Below are positions 9,316 to 17,217 of a stretch of 64,000 nucleotides of DNA, piece by piece. The position numbers and the translations under genes were made by a program. Location: NCBI RefSeq assembly GCF_000373565.1, contig NZ_KB891831.1, positions 249,330 to 313,329 on the forward strand, given 5' to 3'. Under the pieces are notes generated by a model. It did no database searches. It was not told where the DNA came from and saw only the letters and a list, made by a program, of their open reading frames with translations. The number at the start of each line of letters is the position of its first letter. The stretch's first letter is position 1. The stretch comes from Streptomyces sp. HmicA12. Its GTDB lineage: Bacteria > Actinomycetota > Actinomycetes > Streptomycetales > Streptomycetaceae.

Positions 9316-9329
9316 TTACAACGTTGGAA
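9316..9329. promoter_or_regulatory. LacI-type operator between divergent GH2 and lacI genes
   Basis: TTACAACGTTGGAA with palindromic core CAACGTTG. It matches the reverse complement of the site at 10549-10562 at 13 of 14 positions. Its position between the GH2 start (9237) and the repressor start (9477) suits joint control of GH2 and autoregulation. Confidence 0.65.
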
Positions 9330-9380
9330 TGAACGGCAGTTGGCATGACAGCACGCGCTCGGCGCGCTGTCCAGGGTCAT

Positions 9381-9454
9381 GACAAACCCATCGTGGAAAC
9401 CACCGACGACCCCACCGACGAAACCCACCGACAGACCATCGACAAACCCATCGT
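9381..9454 (+). repeat. Two 14-bp direct repeats 60 bp apart in the lacI leader
   Basis: GACAAACCCATCGT occurs at 9381-9394 and again at 9441-9454. Between them are several CACCGACGA/CACCGACAGA-like units. The stretch is upstream of the preferred GTG start of the repressor. If the upstream ATG at 9345 were used it would add a DKPIV...DKPIV extension. Function unknown; it could bind a second regulator or be a duplication remnant. Confidence 0.55.
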
Positions 9455-9476
9455 CAGAACCCCAGGAGGAGATTCC

Positions 9477-10493
9477 GTGCGGGTGAGCCTCAAGGATGTC
9501 GCGGAACGCGCGGGCGTCTCGATCAAGACCGTTTCGAACGTCGTGAACAACTACCAGCACGTCACCCCCGCGATGCGCGCCCGCGTCCAGGAGGCCATCG
9601 ACGAGCTGGGCTACCGACCGAACTTGACAGCCCGTCACCTGCGCAAAGGGCGTACGGGCATCATCGCGCTGGCCCTGCCGGAGCTCGGCAACCCGTACTT
9701 CGCCGAGCTGGCCGGCGCGGTCATCGACGCGGCCGCCGAGCACGACGTCACGGTGCTGCTCGACCACACCCGCGGCGAGCGCGAGCAGGAGCTCCTGGTC
9801 AGCCAGGGATTCCGGGCCCGGGTGATCGACGGCCTGATCCTGAGCCCGCTGGAGCTGGAGGCCGACGATCTGCTCGGCCGGGACGGCGACGACGTGCCGC
9901 TCGTGCTGCTCGGCGAGCGCGAGTACGACCTGGCCTACGACCACATCGCCATCGACAACGTGGCGGCCGCCCGCACCGCCGTGCGCCACCTGGTCGGCCG
10001 GGGCCGCACCCAGATCGCCTACCTGGGCGAACGCATCGACTCGGCGAACCAGCCGGCCCGGCTGCGACTCGACGGCTGGCGGCGGGAGTTGACCGAGGCG
10101 GGCCTGTCGGCGCCGGACACCCTGGTCGGGGCGACCGGCGGCTGGGACCGGGGCGACGGGGCCGAGGCGATGGCCCGGATGCTGGACTCGGGGGTCCGTC
10201 CCGACGCCGTGTTCGCGTACAACGACCTGGTCGCGATCGGGGCGATGCGCGTGTTGCACGAGCGGGGCCTGCGGGTTCCGTGGGACGTGGCGGTGGTCGG
10301 GTTCGACGACATCGCCGAGGGCCATTTCGGGGCGGTCACACTGACCACGATCTCGCCGGACAAGCAGGCCATCGCCCGGCTCGCGGTGCAGTCGTTGCTG
10401 CGCCGCCTGGAGCACCCCGAGGAGACCGCGGGACGTGAACTGACCGCGGAATTCCGGCTGGTGGAGCGGGAGAGCACCCTGGGGCGGCGCTGA
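9477..10493 (+). CDS. LacI-family transcriptional repressor of the glycan/furanose locus
   Basis: 338 aa. The N-terminal helix-turn-helix and hinge occupy residues 3-50 (SLKDVAERAGVSIKTVSNVV), including the YRPN linker. A periplasmic-binding-protein-like effector domain follows, with VAVVGFDDI and TLTTI signatures near the C terminus. Family members repress sugar operons and release DNA on binding the sugar. I chose the GTG at 9477 because CCAGGAGGAG precedes it and the encoded RVSLKDVAERAG is the normal family start; an ATG 132 nt upstream would add low-complexity residues. Divergent from GH2 and directly upstream of the importer. The operators listed nearby are its likely targets; the effector sugar is unknown. 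Confidence 0.9.
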   Translation: MRVSLKDVAERAGVSIKTVSNVVNNYQHVTPAMRARVQEAIDELGYRPNLTARHLRKGRTGIIALALPELGNPYFAELAGAVIDAAAEHDVTVLLDHTRGEREQELLVSQGFRARVIDGLILSPLELEADDLLGRDGDDVPLVLLGEREYDLAYDHIAIDNVAAARTAVRHLVGRGRTQIAYLGERIDSANQPARLRLDGWRRELTEAGLSAPDTLVGATGGWDRGDGAEAMARMLDSGVRPDAVFAYNDLVAIGAMRVLHERGLRVPWDVAVVGFDDIAEGHFGAVTLTTISPDKQAIARLAVQSLLRRLEHPEETAGRELTAEFRLVERESTLGRR

Positions 10494-10548
10494 CACCCGC
10501 ACACCCGCGGCTCGGGGCCGTCCGTTGTGAGAAGCCTTTACAGCCTCC

Positions 10549-10562
10549 TTCCAACGATGTAA
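10549..10562. promoter_or_regulatory. LacI-type operator upstream of the ABC importer operon
   Basis: TTCCAACGATGTAA, whose reverse complement TTACATCGTTGGAA differs from the 9316-9329 site at one position. It lies 110 nt before the substrate-binding-protein gene, so the importer probably belongs to the same regulon as the hydrolases. Confidence 0.65.
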
Positions 10563-10672
10563 AACCCTCCCCGTACCGACTTCCGACCGGTCGAACACTC
10601 AGCCATCGCACCAGCCGACCCATCCCGTCTGCGCGTTCACGCGCCGGGCCGTGCCGTTTTGGGGACCTGAAC

Positions 10673-11779
10673 ATGACGCAGATCGCGCTCCACCGCCGCA
10701 GCCGTACCTCCGCCCGGGCCCTGCTCGCCGCCGGCCTCGTCGCGGGCCTCGCCCTCACCACCGGATGCGCCAAGTCCGAGGACGACAACTCCTCCTCGGA
10801 CAAGGGCAGTTCGAGCGCCGCCGACAAGAACGCCGGGCAGGAGGTCGCCTCCTCCGGCACCGGCGAGACCTGTGACATCACCGCCTTCGGCGGCCAGAAG
10901 CTGGATCTCAAGGGCGCCACCGTGGGCTTCTCGCAGTCCGAGAAGGAGGCCAACCCGTTCCGTATCGCGGAGACGGCGTCCATCAAGGCCGAGGCGCAGA
11001 AGCGCGGCATCAAGCTGCTCACCGCGAACGCCCAGTCGCAGTTCTCCAAGCAGATCAGCGACGTCCAGGACCTGATCGCCAAGGGCGCCGACCTGCTGGT
11101 CATCGCGCCGCTCAACTCCGACGGCTGGGAGCCCGTGCTGCGCGCGGCGAGCGCCAAGCACATCCCGATCGTCACCGTCGACCGGAAGATCAACGCGACG
11201 GCCTGCAAGGACTACGTCTCGTTCATCGGCTCGGACTTCGTCGAGCAGGGCAAGCGGGCGGCCGACCAGATGATCGAGGCGACCGGCGGCAAGGGCACGA
11301 TCGCGATCCTGCTCGGCGCCGCGGGCAACAACGTCACCACCGAGCGGACCAAGGGCTTCGAGGACCAGATCAAGGCGAAGGCCCCGGGCCTGAAGGTCGT
11401 CTTCAAGCAGACCGGCGAGTTCGCCCGCGAGAAGGGCCAGCAGGTCACCGAGCAGCTCATCCAGTCCAAGCCGGACATCAAGGGGATCTACGCCGAGAAC
11501 GACGAGATGGGCCTCGGCGCGGTCAACGCCCTCAAGAGCGCGGGCAAGAAGCCGGGTGCCGTGAAGATCGTGACGGTGGACGGCACGCGCAACGCGGTGC
11601 AGGGCATCGTCGACGGCTGGATCTCCGGCGTCATCGAGTCCAACCCGCGCTTCGGCCCGCTCGCCTTCCAGACCCTGGACTCCTTCACCAAGGGTGACAA
11701 GGTCGGCCAGGACATCGTCATCAAGGACAGCTCGTACACGAAGGACAACGCCAAGTCGGACCTCGGCAAGGCCTTCTGA
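10673..11779 (+). CDS. Sugar ABC importer lipoprotein (YtfQ-like furanose-binding protein)
   Basis: 368 aa. An Arg-rich N terminus, hydrophobic core and lipobox LTTGC (Cys32) mark an exported, lipid-anchored binding protein, followed by a Ser/Asp/Lys-rich spacer. The mature part has the periplasmic-binding-protein fold. VGFSQ, the AETASIKAEAQKRGIKLL block and GWEPVL resemble E. coli YtfQ, which binds galactofuranose, and differ from typical ribose or xylose binders. First gene of a four-gene importer operon; the ATPase gene starts one base after its stop. Delivers the sugar to the permeases. Given the neighbouring arabinofuranosidase, arabinofuranose or galactofuranose is the likely ligand; this is inference. 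Confidence 0.88.
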   Translation: MTQIALHRRSRTSARALLAAGLVAGLALTTGCAKSEDDNSSSDKGSSSAADKNAGQEVASSGTGETCDITAFGGQKLDLKGATVGFSQSEKEANPFRIAETASIKAEAQKRGIKLLTANAQSQFSKQISDVQDLIAKGADLLVIAPLNSDGWEPVLRAASAKHIPIVTVDRKINATACKDYVSFIGSDFVEQGKRAADQMIEATGGKGTIAILLGAAGNNVTTERTKGFEDQIKAKAPGLKVVFKQTGEFAREKGQQVTEQLIQSKPDIKGIYAENDEMGLGAVNALKSAGKKPGAVKIVTVDGTRNAVQGIVDGWISGVIESNPRFGPLAFQTLDSFTKGDKVGQDIVIKDSSYTKDNAKSDLGKAF

Positions 11780-11780
11780 C

Positions 11781-13379
11781 ATGTTGTCGGTGAAGAACCT
11801 GAGCAAGACCTTCCCCGGCGTGCGCGCTCTCGACGGTGTCGACTTCACCGCGCGCGCCGGGGAGGTGCACGCGCTCATCGGGGAGAACGGGGCGGGCAAG
11901 TCCACGCTCATCAAGGTGCTCACGGGCGTGTACCAGCCGGACCAGGACGCGGGCGAGCTGACCTACGACGGTCAAGGGGTCAGCTTCTCCACGCCGCTCG
12001 ATGCCCAGCACGCGGGCATCTCCACGATCTACCAGGAAGTCAATCTCGTCCCCCTGATGAGCGTGGCCCGCAACCTGTTCCTGGGCCGCGAGCCCCGCAA
12101 CAGGCTGGGACTGATCGACTTCCGGCGGATGCACCGGGAGGCGGCCGCGGCCCTGCGTGAACTGGGGGTGCGGGTGGATGTACAGCGCCCGCTGCGCGAA
12201 CTCGGCGTCGGAGCGCAGCAGATGGTGGCCCTGGCCCGTGCGGTGTCGGTCGACGCGAAGGTCGTCATCATGGACGAGCCGACGTCGTCGCTCGAACCGC
12301 GTGAGGTGCAGACCCTGTTCGGCGTGATCCGCATGCTGCGCGAGCGCGGCATCGCGGTCGTGTACGTGAGCCATCGCCTCGACGAGCTGTACGAGGTGTG
12401 CGACGCGGTCACCGTGCTGCGTGACGGCAAGCTGGTGCACACGGGCCGGCTCGCGGACCTGGACCGGCTGAACCTCGTGTCGCTGATGCTGGGCCGCGCC
12501 ATCGGCGACGTACAGGACGAAGGACTCACGAAGTTCTCCGGTGAGCACGACGCGGCCTCCGAACCAGTTTTGCGGGCACAGGAGTTGACCGTCCGCCACC
12601 AGTTGCACGGGGTGTCGCTGGAGGTGCGGCCCGGGGAGGTCGTCGGGCTCGGCGGGCTGCTCGGTTCCGGGCGCAGCGAGACCGCGAAGGCGATCGCGGG
12701 CGCCCTGCCCACGGACAGCGGCCGGGTCGTGGTGGCGGGGACCGCGGTCCGTACGGGATCCACCCCGGCCGCGATCCGGGCCGGCATCAGCCTGCTGCCC
12801 GAGGACCGGAAGGCGGAGGGGATCGTGCCGGGCCTCTCGGTGCGGGAGAACATCGCGCTGGCGGCGCTGCCGGGCCTGTCCCGGTTCGGCCTCGTCGACG
12901 AGGCGCGGATCGACCGGATCGTGGACACCTTCGTCGAGCGGCTGCGCATCAAGGCGTCGGGCCCGCACCAGAAGGTGGGCGAGCTGTCGGGCGGCAACCA
13001 GCAGAAGGTGCTGCTCGCCCGCTGGCTCGCGATGAACCCGAAGGTGCTGCTGCTCGACGAGCCGACCCGCGGCATCGACGTCGGCGCCAAGGCCGAAGTC
13101 CAGAAGCTCATCGACGAGTTGGCGGACGACGGGCTCGGCGTGCTGCTGATCTCCTCCGACATGGAGGAGCTGATCGAGGGCTCGGACCGGGTCGTCGTCC
13201 TCAAGGACGGCGCGGTGGTCGCCGAGCTCACCGGAGACGCGGTCACGGAGGACCGACTGATGCGCGCCATTGCCGCAACTCCCGCCGGAGCGCCCGGAAC
13301 CACGGTAGAGACCGTCAAGACCGTGAAGACCGGGAAGTCCGACGGACTCGGCGGGCCTGGAGGGCCGTCCGTTGACTGA
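11781..13379 (+). CDS. Sugar ABC importer ATPase, two nucleotide-binding domains (YtfR-like)
   Basis: 532 aa. The start MLSVKNLSKTFPGVRALDGV is the usual beginning of carbohydrate-uptake-2 ATPases. The first domain has Walker A GENGAGKST (34-42), a degenerate signature LGVGAQQMVALARAV and Walker B VVIMDEPTSSLEP. The second has a degenerate Walker A region (GLGGLLGSGRSET), signature LSGGNQQKVLLARW and Walker B LLLDEPTRGIDVG. One intact and one degenerate site is normal for RbsA/YtfR proteins. ATG 11781 is one base after the preceding stop. Its stop overlaps the next start. The C-terminal tail carries a short Val-Lys-Thr repeat. Confidence 0.93.
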   Translation: MLSVKNLSKTFPGVRALDGVDFTARAGEVHALIGENGAGKSTLIKVLTGVYQPDQDAGELTYDGQGVSFSTPLDAQHAGISTIYQEVNLVPLMSVARNLFLGREPRNRLGLIDFRRMHREAAAALRELGVRVDVQRPLRELGVGAQQMVALARAVSVDAKVVIMDEPTSSLEPREVQTLFGVIRMLRERGIAVVYVSHRLDELYEVCDAVTVLRDGKLVHTGRLADLDRLNLVSLMLGRAIGDVQDEGLTKFSGEHDAASEPVLRAQELTVRHQLHGVSLEVRPGEVVGLGGLLGSGRSETAKAIAGALPTDSGRVVVAGTAVRTGSTPAAIRAGISLLPEDRKAEGIVPGLSVRENIALAALPGLSRFGLVDEARIDRIVDTFVERLRIKASGPHQKVGELSGGNQQKVLLARWLAMNPKVLLLDEPTRGIDVGAKAEVQKLIDELADDGLGVLLISSDMEELIEGSDRVVVLKDGAVVAELTGDAVTEDRLMRAIAATPAGAPGTTVETVKTVKTGKSDGLGGPGGPSVD

Positions 13380-14334
13380 TCTGACCCTGGGCCGGGCCGG
13401 TCTCGACCGCGACCGGCTGCTCCGCCTCCTCCAGGACTACGGCGTGTACGCCGGTGTCGCGGTCCTGCTCCTGGCGAACATCGCCTTCACCCCGCACTTC
13501 CTGTCCGCGGAGAACTTCCGCACGCAGGCCGTGCAGGTCGCCCCGGTGCTCATCGTGGCGCTCGGCATGGCCCTGGCCATCGGCAGCGAGGGCGTCGACC
13601 TGTCGGTCGGCTCGGTGATGGCGCTCGCGACCTCCCTCATCTCCCTCTATCTCGGGTACGGGGCGTGGATCGCCGTCGTCGCGGCACTCGTCGGCGGCGC
13701 CCTGGTCGGCGTCGCGAACGGCGCGCTCGTGGCCTTCATCGGGGTCCAACCCATCGTCGCCACCCTGGCGTTGATGGTCGCGGGCCGTGGTCTGGCGCTC
13801 GTGCTGCTCCCCCAGCTGAAGGACGTCCGGGACCCGGGCCTGCGCTCGCTCGGCACCGGTGACGTGCTCGGCATCCCCTACCTGGTGCTGATCGCGGCGG
13901 CGCTCGCGCTCCTGGTCGCGTTCGTCGTGCGGCGCACCACGTTCGGCCGCCAGCTGCTCGCCATCGGTGACAGCCGGCCGGCCGCGAAGCTCGCGGGACT
14001 TCCGGTGCGCCGGGTCCTCGTCCTCGTCTACGTCATTTCGGGCGTACTGGCCGCCGTGGCAGGGGTGTTGGCGACCGCCCGCCTCACCGCGAGCGACCCG
14101 ACGTCGCTCGGCAATCTGATGGAACTCTCCGCGATCACGGCGGTCGTGGTCGGCGGTACGCCGCTCACCGGCGGCCGGGTGCGGATCGGCGGCACGGTCG
14201 CGGGCGCGGTTCTCATCCAGCTGCTCACGGCCACGCTCATCAAGCACGACCTGCCGCCGTCGTGGACACAGATCGCGCAGGCCGTGGTGATCGTGCTCGC
14301 CGTCTACGCGGCCAGGGAGCGGGGGAAGCGATGA
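13372..14334 (+). CDS. Sugar ABC importer permease (YtfT-like)
   Basis: 320 aa, starting TTG within the end of the ATPase gene (8-bp overlap). Eight to ten hydrophobic helices, with the BPD_transp_2 motifs ALGMALAIGSEGVDLSVGSV and LSAITAVVVGGTPLTGG. One of two permease subunits forming the membrane channel of the importer. Translationally coupled to both neighbours: its stop overlaps the next ATG as ATGA. Confidence 0.9.
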   Translation: MTDLTLGRAGLDRDRLLRLLQDYGVYAGVAVLLLANIAFTPHFLSAENFRTQAVQVAPVLIVALGMALAIGSEGVDLSVGSVMALATSLISLYLGYGAWIAVVAALVGGALVGVANGALVAFIGVQPIVATLALMVAGRGLALVLLPQLKDVRDPGLRSLGTGDVLGIPYLVLIAAALALLVAFVVRRTTFGRQLLAIGDSRPAAKLAGLPVRRVLVLVYVISGVLAAVAGVLATARLTASDPTSLGNLMELSAITAVVVGGTPLTGGRVRIGGTVAGAVLIQLLTATLIKHDLPPSWTQIAQAVVIVLAVYAARERGKR

Positions 14335-15362
14335 CGATGACGGACTCCACGAAAGCGGCACCGGTGGGGCCGGCCAGGACGGTCGAGGAGGAACCTCTCG
14401 GCGCGACGCGCGCGGAGCGGCTGAGCGCGCTCGCTCAACAGCACGGCGCCCTGGTCACGTTGGTGATCGCGGTGATCGTCGCGTCGTTCTCCTTCGACAC
14501 GTTCCTGACCGGGGACAACCTGGAGAACATGGCGCTGTCGTCCGCGTTCCTCGCGATCGTGGCGCTCGGCATGACGTTCGTGATCGTGACCGGCGGCATC
14601 GACCTGTCGGTGGGCTCGCTGTTCGCGCTCGGCGGCGTGCTCGCGGCCTGGGGCTCGCAGTACGGGACGGTCGTCGCGCTGCTGCTCCCGCTGGCCGTGT
14701 GCGGGCTGATCGGCCTGGTGAACGGGCTGCTCATCGCGCGCTCCCGGCTCGCTCCCTTCATCGTCACGCTGGCGGCGATGCTCGGTGCGCGCGGCCTGCT
14801 CCTCGCGATCACCGACGAGGGCTCGACGACGTACCTCGTCGACAAGTCCACGTTCTTCGCGACGCTCGGCCAGGGCAAGCTGCTCGGCGTCGGCGTCCCG
14901 GTGTGGATCACGCTGGCCCTGTTCGTGCTGGGTGCGGTGGCCCTGCGCCGTACGCGCTTCGGGCAGTACGTGTACGCGGTCGGTGGCAACGAGGACGCGG
15001 CGGCCCTGATGGGTGCGCCGGTGGCCCGTACGAAGATCGGCGTCTACACGGTGTCCGGGCTGTGCGCGGGCCTCGCCGGGGCGCTCAACGCGGCCTGGCT
15101 GGTGTCGGGGGTGACGATCCTCGGCTCCGGCATGGAGCTGGAGGCGATCTCGGCGGTCGTCATCGGCGGCACGCTGCTCACGGGCGGCTTCGGTTTCATC
15201 AGCGGGTCGCTGGTGGGCGTACTGCTCCTGAAGGTCATCCAGAACGTGATCAACCAGATCGGCTCGCTGGACTCCGCGTACCAGCAGGTGGTCAGCGGCG
15301 CGTTCCTGGCCGTCGTGGTCATCGCGCAGACCTGGCTCGGCAGGCGGCGACGGGTGCTGTGA
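14331..15362 (+). CDS. Sugar ABC importer second permease (YjfF-like)
   Basis: 343 aa. A 40-residue charged N terminus precedes the membrane region. Family motifs ALGMTFVIVTGGIDLSVGSL and LEAISAVVIGGTLLTGGFG are present. ATG 14331 overlaps the previous stop (ATGA). Two different permeases in one operon are characteristic of the YtfT-YjfF system, not of the RbsC homodimer, which supports a furanose importer. Last gene of the operon; an imperfect stem-loop follows at 15366. Confidence 0.9.
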   Translation: MTMTDSTKAAPVGPARTVEEEPLGATRAERLSALAQQHGALVTLVIAVIVASFSFDTFLTGDNLENMALSSAFLAIVALGMTFVIVTGGIDLSVGSLFALGGVLAAWGSQYGTVVALLLPLAVCGLIGLVNGLLIARSRLAPFIVTLAAMLGARGLLLAITDEGSTTYLVDKSTFFATLGQGKLLGVGVPVWITLALFVLGAVALRRTRFGQYVYAVGGNEDAAALMGAPVARTKIGVYTVSGLCAGLAGALNAAWLVSGVTILGSGMELEAISAVVIGGTLLTGGFGFISGSLVGVLLLKVIQNVINQIGSLDSAYQQVVSGAFLAVVVIAQTWLGRRRRVL

Positions 15363-15365
15363 CCT

Positions 15366-15420
15366 GTGGTTTCAGCCGGTTTCACGACTCTCTTGGGGAC
15401 TGAGACCGGTGTGAAGCCAC
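15366..15420 (+). terminator. Probable terminator after the sugar importer operon
   Basis: GTGGTTTCA (15366-15374) pairs with TGAAGCCAC (15412-15420) over 9 bp with one G-U, and the inner CCGG tetranucleotides can extend the structure. It lies 3 bases past the last permease stop. Confidence 0.5.
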
Positions 15421-15431
15421 GTTGAGAGCGT

Positions 15432-15454
15432 CATGCCGCAATCTCTGCGGCATG
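15432..15454. promoter_or_regulatory. Inverted repeat covering the start codon of the DrrA-like gene
   Basis: Perfect 9-bp arms CATGCCGCA (15432-15440) and TGCGGCATG (15446-15454) with a 5-base centre. The right arm ends exactly at the ATG of the exporter ATPase. It could be an operator for a TetR-like repressor or an mRNA hairpin hiding the start site. No clear ribosome-binding site lies before this ATG. Confidence 0.6.
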
Positions 15455-16435
15455 ACGACAACGACATCGCCCACGCTCGCCATCGCGGCGCACGGGCTCC
15501 ACAAGTCCTACGGCGACAAGGTGGTGCTCGACGGCATCGACCTGGCCGTGCCGGAGGGGACGATCTTCTCCCTGCTCGGGCCGAACGGCGCCGGCAAGAC
15601 CACCGCCGTCAACATCCTCTCGACCCTGATCAGTGCCGACGCGGGTGAGCTGCGGGTCGGCGGCCACGACCTGGCCGTCGCCCCGCAGGCCGCGCGCGCC
15701 GTGATCGGCGTGACCGGTCAGTTCTCCGCGGTCGACGGCCTGATCACGGGCGAGGAGAACATGCTCCTCATGGCCGACCTGCACCACCTGTCCGCGAGCG
15801 AGGGACGACGGGTCGCCGCCGAACTTCTGGAGCGCTTCGACCTGGTGGAGGCCGCGAAGAAGCCCGCCTCCACGTACTCGGGCGGCATGAAGCGGCGCCT
15901 CGACATCGCCATGACGCTCGTCGGCAGCCCGCGGATCATCTTCCTCGACGAGCCGACGACCGGCCTGGACCCGCGCAGCCGCCACACCATGTGGGGCATC
16001 ATCCGCGAGCTGGTGACGGACGGGGTGACCGTCTTCCTCACCACGCAGTACCTCGAAGAGGCCGACCAACTCGCCGACCGGATCGCCGTGTTGCACGACG
16101 GGGCGATCGCGGCCGAGGGCAGCGCGGAGGAGCTGAAGCGGATCGTCCCCGGCGGCCACGTCCGGCTCCGCTTCACCGACCCGACCGCCTACCGGTCCGC
16201 CGCCGTCACCCTGCGCGAGGGCACCCGCGACGACGAGGCGCTGTCCCTGCAGATCCCCAGCGACGGCAGCCAGCGCGAACTGCGCTCCATCCTCGACTGG
16301 CTGGACTCCGCGGGCATCGAGGCCGACGAGCTGACCGTGCACACACCCGACCTGGACGACGTGTTCTTCGCCCTGACCAGCACCAGTACCAGCACCGGCA
16401 CCAGCACCGACCAGCCGAAGGAGACCGTCCGATGA
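15452..16435 (+). CDS. Drug-exporter ABC ATPase (DrrA-like)
   Basis: 327 aa. One nucleotide-binding domain: Walker A GPNGAGKTT (43-51), signature YSGGMKRRLDIAM, Walker B IIFLDEPTTGLDPRSR and switch His in TTQYLEEADQLADR. The DrrA family powers export of anthracyclines and other hydrophobic compounds. A C-terminal domain holds the family LDDVFFALT segment, followed by a short Ser/Thr tail (STSTSTGTST) encoded by repeated ACCAGC/ACCGGC units. I chose ATG 15452; a TTG at 15422 would add ten residues. Its stop overlaps the permease start (ATGA). Substrate unknown. Confidence 0.9.
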   Translation: MTTTTSPTLAIAAHGLHKSYGDKVVLDGIDLAVPEGTIFSLLGPNGAGKTTAVNILSTLISADAGELRVGGHDLAVAPQAARAVIGVTGQFSAVDGLITGEENMLLMADLHHLSASEGRRVAAELLERFDLVEAAKKPASTYSGGMKRRLDIAMTLVGSPRIIFLDEPTTGLDPRSRHTMWGIIRELVTDGVTVFLTTQYLEEADQLADRIAVLHDGAIAAEGSAEELKRIVPGGHVRLRFTDPTAYRSAAVTLREGTRDDEALSLQIPSDGSQRELRSILDWLDSAGIEADELTVHTPDLDDVFFALTSTSTSTGTSTDQPKETVR

Positions 16436-17217
16436 GTGCTCTGAACCTGGCCGTCCGCGACTCGCGGACGATGCTGCGCCGCAACCTCCTGCACGCCCGA
16501 CGCTACCCGTCGATGACGCTGAACCTGCTGCTCACGCCGATCATGCTGCTCCTGCTGTTCGTGTACATCTTCGGCGACGTGATGAGCGCGGGCATCGGCG
16601 GCAGCGACCGCTCCGACTACATCGCCTATATCGTCCCCGGCATCCTGATGATGACCATCGGCGGCACGGTGATCGGCGCCGCGGTCTCCGTCGCCACCGA
16701 CATGACCGAGGGCATCATCGCCCGCTTCCGCACCATGGCCATCCACCGCGGATCGGTGCTCATCGGGCACGTCGCCGGCTGTGTGCTGCAGTGCGTGGCG
16801 AGCGTGGTGCTCGTCGGCGCCGTCGCCGTCGCCATCGGGTTCCGGTCGCACGACGCCACGGTCCTGGAGTGGCTGGCCGCGTTCGGGCTGCTCGTGCTGT
16901 TCTCGCTCGCCCTCACCTGGATCGCCGTCGGCATGGGGCTGGCCAGCCCGAACCCGGAGGCGGCCGCCAACAGCGCCCAGCCGCTGATCCTGCTGCCGCT
17001 GATCTCCAGCGCCTTCATCCCGGCGGACACGATGCCGGGCTGGTTCCGGCCGATCGCCGAGTACCAGCCGTTCACCCCGGCCATCGAGACGCTGCGCGGG
17101 CTGCTGCTCGGCACCGAGATCGGGCACAACTGGTGGATCGCGCTCATCTGGTGCGTCGCGCTGGCCGCGCTCGGCTACCGCTGGGCGACGGCGTCGTTCA
17201 ACCGCGACCCGAAGTGA
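16432..17217 (+). CDS. ABC-2 type exporter permease (DrrB-like)
   Basis: 261 aa with six predicted membrane helices and the ABC-2 motif around ISSAFIPADTMPGWFRPIAEYQPFTP. Forms the channel with the preceding ATPase, to which it is translationally coupled (ATGA). Its last 20 bases overlap the end of the convergent AfsR-like gene, so both 3' ends are shared. Confidence 0.9.
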   Translation: MSALNLAVRDSRTMLRRNLLHARRYPSMTLNLLLTPIMLLLLFVYIFGDVMSAGIGGSDRSDYIAYIVPGILMMTIGGTVIGAAVSVATDMTEGIIARFRTMAIHRGSVLIGHVAGCVLQCVASVVLVGAVAVAIGFRSHDATVLEWLAAFGLLVLFSLALTWIAVGMGLASPNPEAAANSAQPLILLPLISSAFIPADTMPGWFRPIAEYQPFTPAIETLRGLLLGTEIGHNWWIALIWCVALAALGYRWATASFNRDPK

